This document shows, piece after piece, positions 18,045 through 25,248 of a stretch of 64,000 nt of DNA. Under the pieces are notes generated by a model. The model ran no database searches, was not told where the DNA came from, and saw only the letters and a program-made list of their open reading frames with translations. Each line of letters begins with the position of its first letter. Position 1 is the stretch's first letter. This DNA comes from Streptomyces triculaminicus (GTDB lineage Bacteria > Actinomycetota > Actinomycetes > Streptomycetales > Streptomycetaceae). Where the stretch lies: contig NZ_JAFMOF010000002.1 of assembly GCF_017349075.1 (NCBI RefSeq), forward strand, positions 682,001 to 746,000. Reading direction: 5' to 3'. The translations under genes were made by a program, and so were the position numbers.

Positions 18045-18730
18045 CCGGGCGCCGCACAGCGGCAGGCCTTGCGACCCTGGCCTGCTTCGCGCTCCTGGCC
18101 GCGATCGTCACCGCACGAAGCGGTGCTCCTCTGCCCGGGGACCGGGCCCTGCTCTACTGGGCCGTCGGTCACCGTCCGGCCACGGCGGTGAGCGCGATAC
18201 GGACGCTGACCGATACCGGGACGGGCGCGGTCCCCTACGTCCTGGCGGCCTTGGCGGGTGTCATCGCCGGGCGCACGAAACGCCAGAAGGTGTACGTGGC
18301 CGCCGCGAGCCTGCTCTGCCTGGGCGTGGGGCAGCTCCTGCGGCGGGCGGTGCTGTACCTGATCGGTCGCCCACGCCCGCCGGCCGAGGAGTGGGCCACG
18401 CACGCGTCGGGGTGGTCGTTTCCGTCCGGCCACGCCACCACGGCGGCCCTCACGGCCGCACTGGTGATCACGGCAGTACTGCTGCGCTCGCCCCCCGGCC
18501 GCTTCCTCGCCGTCGCGCTCGTCGGCTGCTGGGGCGTCGCGGTCGGGCTGACGCGCGTCTACCTCGGGGTCCACTGGTTCAGCGACGTCATCGGCGCCTG
18601 GCTCTTCGCCCTCGCCTGGTACGCGGCGTGCGCCAGGGCGGCCGCCCGGTGGCTCCCCGCGCTCACCGCCCCCGCGCACAAGGACGATCCGGACCCGGGG
18701 AACGATGCGGCTCCCCGCCCGAACTCATAA
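18041..18730 (+). CDS. PAP2-family membrane phosphatase
   Basis: The protein has 229 aa from a GTG at 18041 that overlaps the DedA remnant stop. It has six hydrophobic segments and the motif set RRAVLYLIGRPRP, PSGHAT and RVYLGVHWFSD. It probably dephosphorylates a polyprenyl or phosphatidyl (di)phosphate at the membrane surface, as undecaprenyl-phosphate recycling enzymes do. It belongs to a different PAP2 subgroup from the gene at 15630. The response regulator starts 10 bp after its stop, so PAP2, regulator and kinase form one operon controlled from the BlaI-box promoter. Confidence 0.85.
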   Translation: MTGRRTAAGLATLACFALLAAIVTARSGAPLPGDRALLYWAVGHRPATAVSAIRTLTDTGTGAVPYVLAALAGVIAGRTKRQKVYVAAASLLCLGVGQLLRRAVLYLIGRPRPPAEEWATHASGWSFPSGHATTAALTAALVITAVLLRSPPGRFLAVALVGCWGVAVGLTRVYLGVHWFSDVIGAWLFALAWYAACARAAARWLPALTAPAHKDDPDPGNDAAPRPNS

Positions 18731-18740
18731 AGGAGCCGGC

Positions 18741-19400
18741 GTGCACACCATCCTGGTCGTGGAGGACGACCATGCCCTGCGGGACGTGCTGCTACGCGGC
18801 CTGCGCGACGAGGGCTTCGCCACCGTGGCGGCCCAGGACGGTGCCGGCGCCCTGCGGCTGGCCGGTGACACCGTCGACGCTGTGGTCCTGGACGTCGGGC
18901 TGCCGGACGCGGACGGGCGCGACGTGTGCCAGGCGATGCGGGCCAACGGATTTGTCGACCCCGTCATCTTCCTGACCGCCCGCCACCGGCTGACGGACCG
19001 CCTCAGCGGGTTCTCCGCCGGCGGCGACGACTACCTGACCAAGCCGTTCCACCTTGCGGAACTGACCGCCCGGCTACGGGCCATGCTCAAGCGGGCAGGG
19101 CCGGCGGGCCCGGCCCCGGCCGGGGAGCTGACGCTCGACCCGGCGCGGTACACGGTGACCGTACGCGGCCGCGACATCGCCCTCACCCCTACGGAGTTCC
19201 GGCTCCTGGCCGCCCTGATGGCCTCTTGCGGGGACATCGTGTCAAGGCGCGGGCTGATCCGGGCGGGCTGGCCCGAGGGCGCCCATGTCAGCGAGAACAC
19301 CCTCGACCAGTACCTGAGCCGGCTGCGGCGCAAGCTACGGCAGGCGGGCAGCGATCTGACGGTTCGTACCGCCAGGGGAGTCGGGCACCGGCTGGCATGA
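18741..19400 (+). CDS. OmpR-family response regulator
   Basis: The protein has 219 aa from a GTG at 18741 behind AGGAG (18731-18735). Its receiver domain carries VVEDD, phospho-acceptor Asp in VVLDVGLPDADG, the Thr of FLTARH and the Lys of YLTKPFH. The C-terminal winged helix has LTPTEFRLLAALM and NTLDQYLSRLRRKLR. It overlaps the kinase gene as ATGA. Sitting in an operon with a PAP2 phosphatase, it probably reports on the envelope. Target promoters are not evident. Confidence 0.92.
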   Translation: MHTILVVEDDHALRDVLLRGLRDEGFATVAAQDGAGALRLAGDTVDAVVLDVGLPDADGRDVCQAMRANGFVDPVIFLTARHRLTDRLSGFSAGGDDYLTKPFHLAELTARLRAMLKRAGPAGPAPAGELTLDPARYTVTVRGRDIALTPTEFRLLAALMASCGDIVSRRGLIRAGWPEGAHVSENTLDQYLSRLRRKLRQAGSDLTVRTARGVGHRLA

Positions 19401-20770
19401 AGGCGATCCGGCGGGCCATGTGGCCTTGTACCTTGCGCGGCCGCCTCTCATTGGTGGCACTGGCGACGGCCACCCTGGTGATGGTGGTCCTCACCGTGGT
19501 GTTCAACGCTGTCGTCCGCGACCACCTGCAGCGGCAGGCCGACGACGAACTGCGCACCCGCGCCGAGGCCGTGGCCACGACCGTGGACACGAGAAGCGAC
19601 CCGGTGCGGGTGCGCGAGACGGCGGACGACGCACTGCTCGACACGAACGTGTGGATCTATGCCGGCCCGCGGTTGCTCGAACGCCCAGTCTCGGCCCCGG
19701 CCGACGGCACCCTCACGACAGTGGCCGCCGGGCTCGCCGCGCGCGTGACCTCGCGGTGCACCACCTTCGAAGGCGACGGCCCTGTCCGCCTGTGCTCCCG
19801 GCCCGTCGGCGAGGTCCCTTCTCAAACCGCACCCGGCGCCGTCGTGGTCACCGCCCTGGACCTGGCCCCCTACCGGGCCTCGGCGGCCACCATGCTCCTC
19901 GCCTCCCTCGCCCTGGGTACGACGGTCCTCGCCTGCACCTACGTCCTCACCCGCCTCGCGGTCGGACGGGCCCTGCACCCGGTGCAGGTCATGACCGGCC
20001 AGGCCACCCGGTGGAGCGCCGCCGCCTCCGACGAACGCTTCGGCGCCACCGCCCGCCCCGCCGAGCTCGCGCAGCTGGGCGCCTCCCTGGACGGACTGCT
20101 GGACCGCATCCGCGCCGTGCTGCGACACGAACAACTGCTCACCGGGGAGCTGTCGCACGAACTGCGCACCCCGCTCACGCGCATCACCACCGAGCTGGAC
20201 TGGTGGCGCGCCCGGCCGCGGTCGGCCGAGGAGACCCGGGCCATGCACGCCAGACTCACGGACGCCGCCCAGTGCATGCGGACGATCTGCGACACCCTGC
20301 TCGACGACGCACGGGACAGCACCCGGGCCGTCCCCGGCACCGCGAGCGTCCTGCCCGTCCTGCGGTATCTCACGGCCGGAGCCCCTGCCCACGGCACAGC
20401 CACGGTGACGGTCAGCTGCCCGGAGACGCTGACGGCGGGGGTTCCCGCCGCGTTGCTGGAACGGATCGTCAGCCCCCTCCTCGACAACGCGCTGCGCTAC
20501 GCCCGCTCCCGTGTCCTCATCAGTGCCCGGCAACACCCCGACGGCAGCGTGCGCATCAAAGTCGTCGACGACGGCCCGGGCGTCCCGGACTCCTTCACCG
20601 GCGGGCTGTTCCAGCCGGGCCGGCGCGCCGACCCCGGCGACGGACACGGTGGAGCGGGCCTCGGGCTGCCCCTCGCGCGACGCCTTGCCCGCTCCGCCGA
20701 CGGCGACGTGCGTCATGACGCCCAGCACACGCCGGGCGCCGCCTTCGTGATCAGCCTTCCCGCGGCGTGA
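19397..20770 (+). CDS. Sensor histidine kinase, partner of the preceding regulator
   Basis: The protein has 457 aa. One membrane helix at about 20-42 and another at about 165-190 bracket an extracytoplasmic sensor of ~120 residues with two Cys (SRCTTFEG and RLCSRP) that could form a disulfide. A HAMP segment follows, then the H-box GELSHELRTPLTRITTELDWW, N-box VSPLLDNALRYA, G1 VVDDGPGVPD and G2 GGAGLGLPLAR. All phosphotransfer residues are intact. Its 3' end overlaps by 20 bp the convergent COG4705 gene. The signal is unknown. Confidence 0.9.
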   Translation: MKAIRRAMWPCTLRGRLSLVALATATLVMVVLTVVFNAVVRDHLQRQADDELRTRAEAVATTVDTRSDPVRVRETADDALLDTNVWIYAGPRLLERPVSAPADGTLTTVAAGLAARVTSRCTTFEGDGPVRLCSRPVGEVPSQTAPGAVVVTALDLAPYRASAATMLLASLALGTTVLACTYVLTRLAVGRALHPVQVMTGQATRWSAAASDERFGATARPAELAQLGASLDGLLDRIRAVLRHEQLLTGELSHELRTPLTRITTELDWWRARPRSAEETRAMHARLTDAAQCMRTICDTLLDDARDSTRAVPGTASVLPVLRYLTAGAPAHGTATVTVSCPETLTAGVPAALLERIVSPLLDNALRYARSRVLISARQHPDGSVRIKVVDDGPGVPDSFTGGLFQPGRRADPGDGHGGAGLGLPLARRLARSADGDVRHDAQHTPGAAFVISLPAA

Positions 20771-21593
20771 GGTGATCCCGCTCGGTCACGTCCCGGCGCG
20801 TCACCGTCAAGAACACCACCAGGCCGGCGATGACCGCCAGGAACAGCCCGCTGGTGGCCACCGTGCCCAGCCCCAGGCCACCGTCGGCGGCCGGCTGGGA
20901 CAGGTAGTCGCCGACCGAGGCACCGAGCGGGCGGGTCAGGACGTACGCGATCCAAAAGCTCCACACCGCGTCCAGGCCCAAGGCGAAGTGCGCCACCGCG
21001 ACAGCCGCGATCGCCGAGGCGAACAGAGCGGCCGAGAGCCAGTAACCCAGATCCATGCGCTCCGCTACCAGGTCACCGGCCGCGGTGCCCAAGGCGAAGG
21101 TGAACAACACCGCCAACCAGTAGAAGCCCTCCCGCCGAACGCTGTCGACATGGTGGATGGACAAGGTCCGCTCACTGCGGTACCACACGGCGAACACCCC
21201 GACGAGCGCGACGGCGAACGCCCCGGTGCTGACCTGGAGCGGCACGCCCAGGTTGTCGGTCAGGTTGTCGGTGATCAGCGTGCCGACGACGCTGACGAGG
21301 GCCACGACGAGCCAGTAGAGCCCGGGACGGTAGGCCCGGGCCCGGAACTGCGCCGCCAGCGCCGCCGCCAGCAGCGCGCTCATCAGCAACGACACACCGG
21401 TCAGGCCCAGGCCGAGCCTGCCGTTGAGCAGGTCGGCGGCGGTTTCGCCGACCGTCGTGCACAACACCTTGATCACCCAGAAGTACAGGGTGACCTCGGG
21501 GACCTTGTTCCAGGGCAGACGACGGCCGACGGCCGTGGCCTGGACATCGGCCGCTTCCCGCGCCTCGGCGGCTTCGGAGATCTCAGGGGTCAT
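20751..21593 (-). CDS. COG4705-type multi-pass membrane protein
   Basis: The protein has 280 aa from an ATG at 21593. About ten hydrophobic segments fall into repeated units with the pattern KVPEVTLYFWVIKVLCTTVGETAADLLN and a second KxGxTxG-like unit (TFALGTAAGDLVAERMDLGYW, YVLTRPLGASVGDYL). These repeats are typical of a widespread family of uncharacterised membrane proteins (COG4705/DUF347). Function unknown; members are often found near two-component systems. It converges on the kinase gene. Confidence 0.75.
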   Translation of the reverse strand: MTPEISEAAEAREAADVQATAVGRRLPWNKVPEVTLYFWVIKVLCTTVGETAADLLNGRLGLGLTGVSLLMSALLAAALAAQFRARAYRPGLYWLVVALVSVVGTLITDNLTDNLGVPLQVSTGAFAVALVGVFAVWYRSERTLSIHHVDSVRREGFYWLAVLFTFALGTAAGDLVAERMDLGYWLSAALFASAIAAVAVAHFALGLDAVWSFWIAYVLTRPLGASVGDYLSQPAADGGLGLGTVATSGLFLAVIAGLVVFLTVTRRDVTERDHLTPREG

Positions 21594-21680
21594 GGCGCAG
21601 ACGATGCCACCGCCAACCTGAACGCATCCTGACCACGTTCCCGCATCCTCCGCTCCAAGCCACCCCCGAGCCGGAACATC

Positions 21681-22751
21681 ATGGCCATGAGCCACGACAG
21701 CCTCCAGCCGCCCGCCCGCTCCCCAGCGGCCCGCCTGACGGCGTGGCTGCGCCGCCGGCTGGGATGGGCCGTCACCGCCACCTATCTCACCGCCGTCGCC
21801 CTGCCCGGGCCCGGACTGTGGCTCCGCCACACCCGCACCGTGCCCCTGCCCCTGCCGACCGGACACCTCCCCCTGAGCGTCCCCTCTGCACTGCTGGCCC
21901 TGGTGCTGTTCTCAGCCGGCCTCCAAGTACCACTCCGCGACCTGGGCCGACTACTGCGGAGGCCCCTGGCCCTCCTCGCCGGCCTCGTCCTCCACCTGGT
22001 CACCCCACTGCTGGTCATCCCCGCCGTCGCGATCGCCCTGCGCACCTCGCCCGACAGCGACGGCGGCAGCGGACTCATCACCGCCATGATCACGATCGTC
22101 GCGATGCCCGTGGCGGCCGGCGCCACTGTCTGGACCGGCAAAGGCAACGCCGACCAGCCCGTCATGGTCGGGCTCGTCCTCGCCTCCACCCTGCTCAGTC
22201 CCTTCACGATCCCACTGACCCTGACCGCCCTGTCCCCCCTGCTCGGCGGCGACTACGCGGGAACACTGGACCGCGCGGCCCACACCTTCGGCCCCGGATT
22301 CGCACTCACCTCCGTCCTCCTGCCCTGCGGCGCCGGCATCCTGTGCAGGCTGTTCCTCCCCAGCCGTCCACTACGACCGCTGCTGCGCGCGACACCCCTG
22401 GCGGCGCTATGGGGATCCCTGCTCCTGACGTACGTCAACGCCAGTGGCGCACTCGGCTCCTTCTTCCACCAGCCCCGCCCCCTCCTGCTCATCGCAGCAC
22501 TGACCGTGGCGTCGGCAGTATGTGCGCTCTCCTTCACCCTGGGCCGCATCACCGCCCGCCTGCTGCGCCTGGAACCGTCCACCGGGTCGTCCCTCACCCT
22601 CGCCTGCGGGATGAACAACAGCAGCGCGAGCGCCGTCCTCATCACCACCACATTGCCCGACAAGCCCTACCTCCTCCTGCCTGTGCTCGCCTACGGCCTG
22701 CTGCAAAAGCTCGCCGCCGGCCGAGTCGTCCGCGAACGCGCCCCCGGTTGA
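21681..22751 (+). CDS. Bile acid:sodium symporter (BASS/SBF)-like membrane protein
   Basis: The protein has 356 aa. The first of two close ATGs (21681, 21687) is used; no clear ribosome site separates them. About nine to ten hydrophobic helices are present. Landmarks of the BASS fold are LFSAGLQVPLRDLGRLLRRP in the first half, AMPVAAGATVWTGKGNAD in the crossover region, and ACGMNNSSASAVLITTTLP in the second, where the family has its GMxNxxLA-like crossover motif. The transported anion is unknown. It stands divergent from the COG4705 gene, 88 bp away. Confidence 0.75.
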   Translation: MAMSHDSLQPPARSPAARLTAWLRRRLGWAVTATYLTAVALPGPGLWLRHTRTVPLPLPTGHLPLSVPSALLALVLFSAGLQVPLRDLGRLLRRPLALLAGLVLHLVTPLLVIPAVAIALRTSPDSDGGSGLITAMITIVAMPVAAGATVWTGKGNADQPVMVGLVLASTLLSPFTIPLTLTALSPLLGGDYAGTLDRAAHTFGPGFALTSVLLPCGAGILCRLFLPSRPLRPLLRATPLAALWGSLLLTYVNASGALGSFFHQPRPLLLIAALTVASAVCALSFTLGRITARLLRLEPSTGSSLTLACGMNNSSASAVLITTTLPDKPYLLLPVLAYGLLQKLAAGRVVRERAPG

Positions 22752-22981
22752 CGCCATGCGCATCGGTACGCGGCCGTGCTCTCGGCCACGCCCGCCTGAT
22801 CACCGACACGCGGGACGGAGGGGCGGGGGCCGGGGCCACCGGTGCGGCAATGGCGACATCCCCGACGGCCCCGGCGGGCACGCCGAGAACGGCCCGCTCG
22901 GCTACGGGGGTGCCGGTCACCACGTGCCGCCGCCACGGCCGCGAGTGCCCGGCGGCCGGGCGCCTGACGGCCGTTTCTTGT
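22752..22981. other. Intergenic region without recognised genes
   Basis: From the symporter-like stop to the direct repeats there are 230 bp of GC-rich sequence in which I see no gene or strong hairpin. Confidence 0.4.
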
Positions 22982-23003
22982 TAACCGTGCGCTAACCGTG
23001 CGC
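22982..23003 (+). promoter_or_regulatory. Two adjacent 11-bp direct repeats upstream of the lipoprotein/ABC operon
   Basis: TAACCGTGCGC occurs twice without a gap (22982-22992, 22993-23003). An 11-bp period puts both copies on one helix face, as in OmpR-type regulator sites. A -10-like TAGCGT follows at 23030-23035, so the repeats would sit just above the -35 region. The regulator gene at 29263 is a natural candidate to bind here. Confidence 0.6.
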
Positions 23004-23101
23004 AGTGCGGGCGCTGGGCGTCGGGTCCCTAGCGTGATGGATGAAGGCGGAAAAGCAGGGGCGGCGGAGCTGCCGCCCGTACCGCTGTGGAGGTGCCGAT
23101 C

Positions 23102-23713
23102 ATGCGTCGTCCGCTCGCCGCCGTCGCGGCCGGTCTGGTACTCGTCGCCGGGGCCGGAGCCGCAGCCTGCTCCTCGTCCTCGCCCTCTCATCCGTCCGGG
23201 ACCACGGCGCCGTCCACTTCGACGCCTGCTCCCTCCGATTCGAATCCGCCCGGTGACATCCCGGACACGCAGGTGTTCGTGCCCTGGTCGCCTCCTGGCG
23301 GTGGCTTCACGGTGAAGGTGCCGGAGGGATGGTCGCGTACGACCCAGGGGTCGGCGACAGTGTTCACCGACAAGTTCAACAGCGTGCGCGTCGAACGCAT
23401 CCACGCCGTGACGGCCTCGACGGTGAACTCCGTGAAGGCCACCGCCATTCCCGCGATCAGCGCCGCGAGTACACGCTTCAGCCTGGTCAAGGTGACCACC
23501 GTGCAGCGCGCCGGCGGCAGGGCGGTGATGGCCGAGTACCACGCGGACTCCCCGCCGGATCAGGTGACCGGTAAGCGCGTCGCGCTGGACGTGCAGCGGT
23601 ACGTCTTCTACAAGGCGGGCAAGGGCGAGGCCGTGCTGACGCTGTCCGGTGCCGTGGGTGCGGACAACGTCGACCCGTGGCGGGTCGTCACCGACTCCTT
23701 CCGGTGGTCGTGA
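23102..23713 (+). CDS. Secreted lipoprotein of an ABC (FtsX-type) operon
   Basis: The protein has 203 aa; ATG at 23102 behind GGAGG (8-base gap). The signal peptide (RRPLAAVAAGLVLVAGAGA) ends in lipobox GAAAC, followed by a Ser/Pro/Thr linker. The globular part (WSPPGGGFTVKVPEGWSRT, TVFTDKFNSVRVERI, GAVGADNVDPWRVVTDSFRWS) resembles PsbP/LpqN-type folds in which a small beta-sheet domain is anchored outside the cell. Its stop overlaps the first ATPase gene (TGATG), so it is likely an accessory of that transporter. Confidence 0.8.
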   Translation: MRRPLAAVAAGLVLVAGAGAAACSSSSPSHPSGTTAPSTSTPAPSDSNPPGDIPDTQVFVPWSPPGGGFTVKVPEGWSRTTQGSATVFTDKFNSVRVERIHAVTASTVNSVKATAIPAISAASTRFSLVKVTTVQRAGGRAVMAEYHADSPPDQVTGKRVALDVQRYVFYKAGKGEAVLTLSGAVGADNVDPWRVVTDSFRWS

Positions 23714-24381
23714 TGGCTGCGCCGGTGCTCAGCGCCTACTCGATGTACCGGTTCTTCCGGGCCGGGGAGGAGGAGACATTCGCGCTCCAGGGCGTCGGGC
23801 TGGAGGTCGAGCGCGGCGAGACGGTGGCGGTGACCGGGCCGTCCGGTTCGGGCAAGACCACGCTGCTGAACTGCCTCGCGGGCCTTGACGAGCCGGACGG
23901 CGGCACGGTGCATGTCGCGGGAGAGCGGATCAGTCATCGGACCGAGCGCGAACGGAGCGCTGTCCGGGCACGGCACATCGGGGTGCTGTTCCAGTCGGGC
24001 AATTTGCTGGACCACCTCACAGTGCGGGACAACATCGCCCTCGTGCAGCGGCTGGCGCCCGGGTCGGCCCGTACCCGTGTACCGCCGCAGGAGCTTCTTG
24101 AGCGGGTGGGCATCGCGCAGCGCGCGGGTTCTCTGCCGGGCCGGCTGTCCGGAGGGGAGGCTGCCCGGGCCGGCCTGGCCGTCGCCCTGGCGAACGCGCC
24201 CGACCTGCTGCTCGCCGACGAGCCGACCGGCGAGGTGGACGGGGAGACCGAGCGGCGGCTGCTGGCCCTGCTGGGCGAGCGTGCCGCCGCCGGGGCCGCG
24301 GTGGTCGTGGTCACCCACAGCCGCGCCGTGGCGGGAGCCGCCGACCGGGTGCTGCGACTGCGGGACGGGAGGTGGGCGTGA
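23713..24381 (+). CDS. ABC transporter ATP-binding protein (MacB/LolD type), first
   Basis: The protein has 222 aa. Walker A is GPSGSGKTT, the Q-loop is in LFQSGNLLDHL, Walker B is LLLADEPTGE and the switch His is in VVTHS. The ABC signature reads LSGGE where LSGGQ is usual. It belongs to the ATPases that energise FtsX-like permeases (LolD/MacB/BceA group), which move lipids, peptides or antibiotics at the outer leaflet. It is the second gene of a four-gene operon and is paired with a second ATPase, suggesting a heterodimeric engine. Confidence 0.9.
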   Translation: MAAPVLSAYSMYRFFRAGEEETFALQGVGLEVERGETVAVTGPSGSGKTTLLNCLAGLDEPDGGTVHVAGERISHRTERERSAVRARHIGVLFQSGNLLDHLTVRDNIALVQRLAPGSARTRVPPQELLERVGIAQRAGSLPGRLSGGEAARAGLAVALANAPDLLLADEPTGEVDGETERRLLALLGERAAAGAAVVVVTHSRAVAGAADRVLRLRDGRWA

Positions 24382-25142
24382 TGAAACGGCGCGCGGACGC
24401 CATGTGCCTCACGGGGAGGAAGGACACCACCGGCGCACCCCTGGTCCGCTGCGAGAACGCGGCGCGTACGTATGGCAGCGGGCCGGGCGCGGTCGTCGCG
24501 GTGCACGGGCTGACCTGCTCGGTACCGCCCGGCGCCCGCATCTGTGTGGTCGGTCCGTCCGGCTCGGGCAAGTCGACTCTCCTGCACTTGATGGCCGGTC
24601 TGGACCGCCCCACCGCAGGCCGGGTGAGCCACCCGGGTCTCGACCGCGAAGGCACGGACGGACTCGCCCGGCGCATCGGAGTCGTCTTCCAGGGCCCGAG
24701 TCTGCTGCCACCGCTCACCGCCGCCGAGAACGTCGTACTGCCGCTGCGGATCGACGGCGTGGGAGAGGACGAGGCCGCATCCCGGGCGCGGGCCGCGCTG
24801 GAGAGCCTGGGGCTTCAGTCGCTGGCGGGTCGGATGCCGGACGAGCTGTCGGCCGGGCAGGCCCAGCGTGTCGCCGTCGCCAGGGTGCTGGCGCGGCGGC
24901 CCTGCCTGGTGCTGGCCGACGAGCCGACCGGGCAGCTGGACCGTGCGACCGGCTGCCAGGTGCTGAGGGTGCTGCTGGACGCGGCCGAGGAGCTGGGCGC
25001 GGCGGTGCTGGTGACCACCCATGACCCACGCGTCGCCCGCGAGCTGGAGACCCGCTGGTACATGGCCGATGGGCGGCTGGTCCAGCCGGAGACGGGCTCG
25101 GGGACGGGGCCGGGGCCGTCGACCGAGCGGAGCCCGCGATGA
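24381..25142 (+). CDS. ABC transporter ATP-binding protein (MacB/LolD type), second
   Basis: The protein has 253 aa. The ATG at 24381 overlaps the previous stop (TGATG); a GTG at 24372 is also possible. Walker A is GPSGSGKST, the Q-loop is in VVFQGPSLLPPL, Walker B is LVLADEPTGQ and the switch His is in VTTHDP. Its signature is degenerate (LSAGQ). Two diverged ATPases before a single large permease imply that each half of the permease may be driven by a different subunit. A Pro/Gly/Ser-rich tail follows the domain. Confidence 0.88.
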   Translation: MKRRADAMCLTGRKDTTGAPLVRCENAARTYGSGPGAVVAVHGLTCSVPPGARICVVGPSGSGKSTLLHLMAGLDRPTAGRVSHPGLDREGTDGLARRIGVVFQGPSLLPPLTAAENVVLPLRIDGVGEDEAASRARAALESLGLQSLAGRMPDELSAGQAQRVAVARVLARRPCLVLADEPTGQLDRATGCQVLRVLLDAAEELGAAVLVTTHDPRVARELETRWYMADGRLVQPETGSGTGPGPSTERSPR

Positions 25143-25248
25143 ACAGCGCGGCGGACAGCGGCGTGGCACGTCGGCGTCCACGCCCGGGCGGGGCGGCCGA
25201 CGGTGCCCGGCGGCCGGCGCCCCGGCGGGGCCGAGAAGGAGAATGGCC

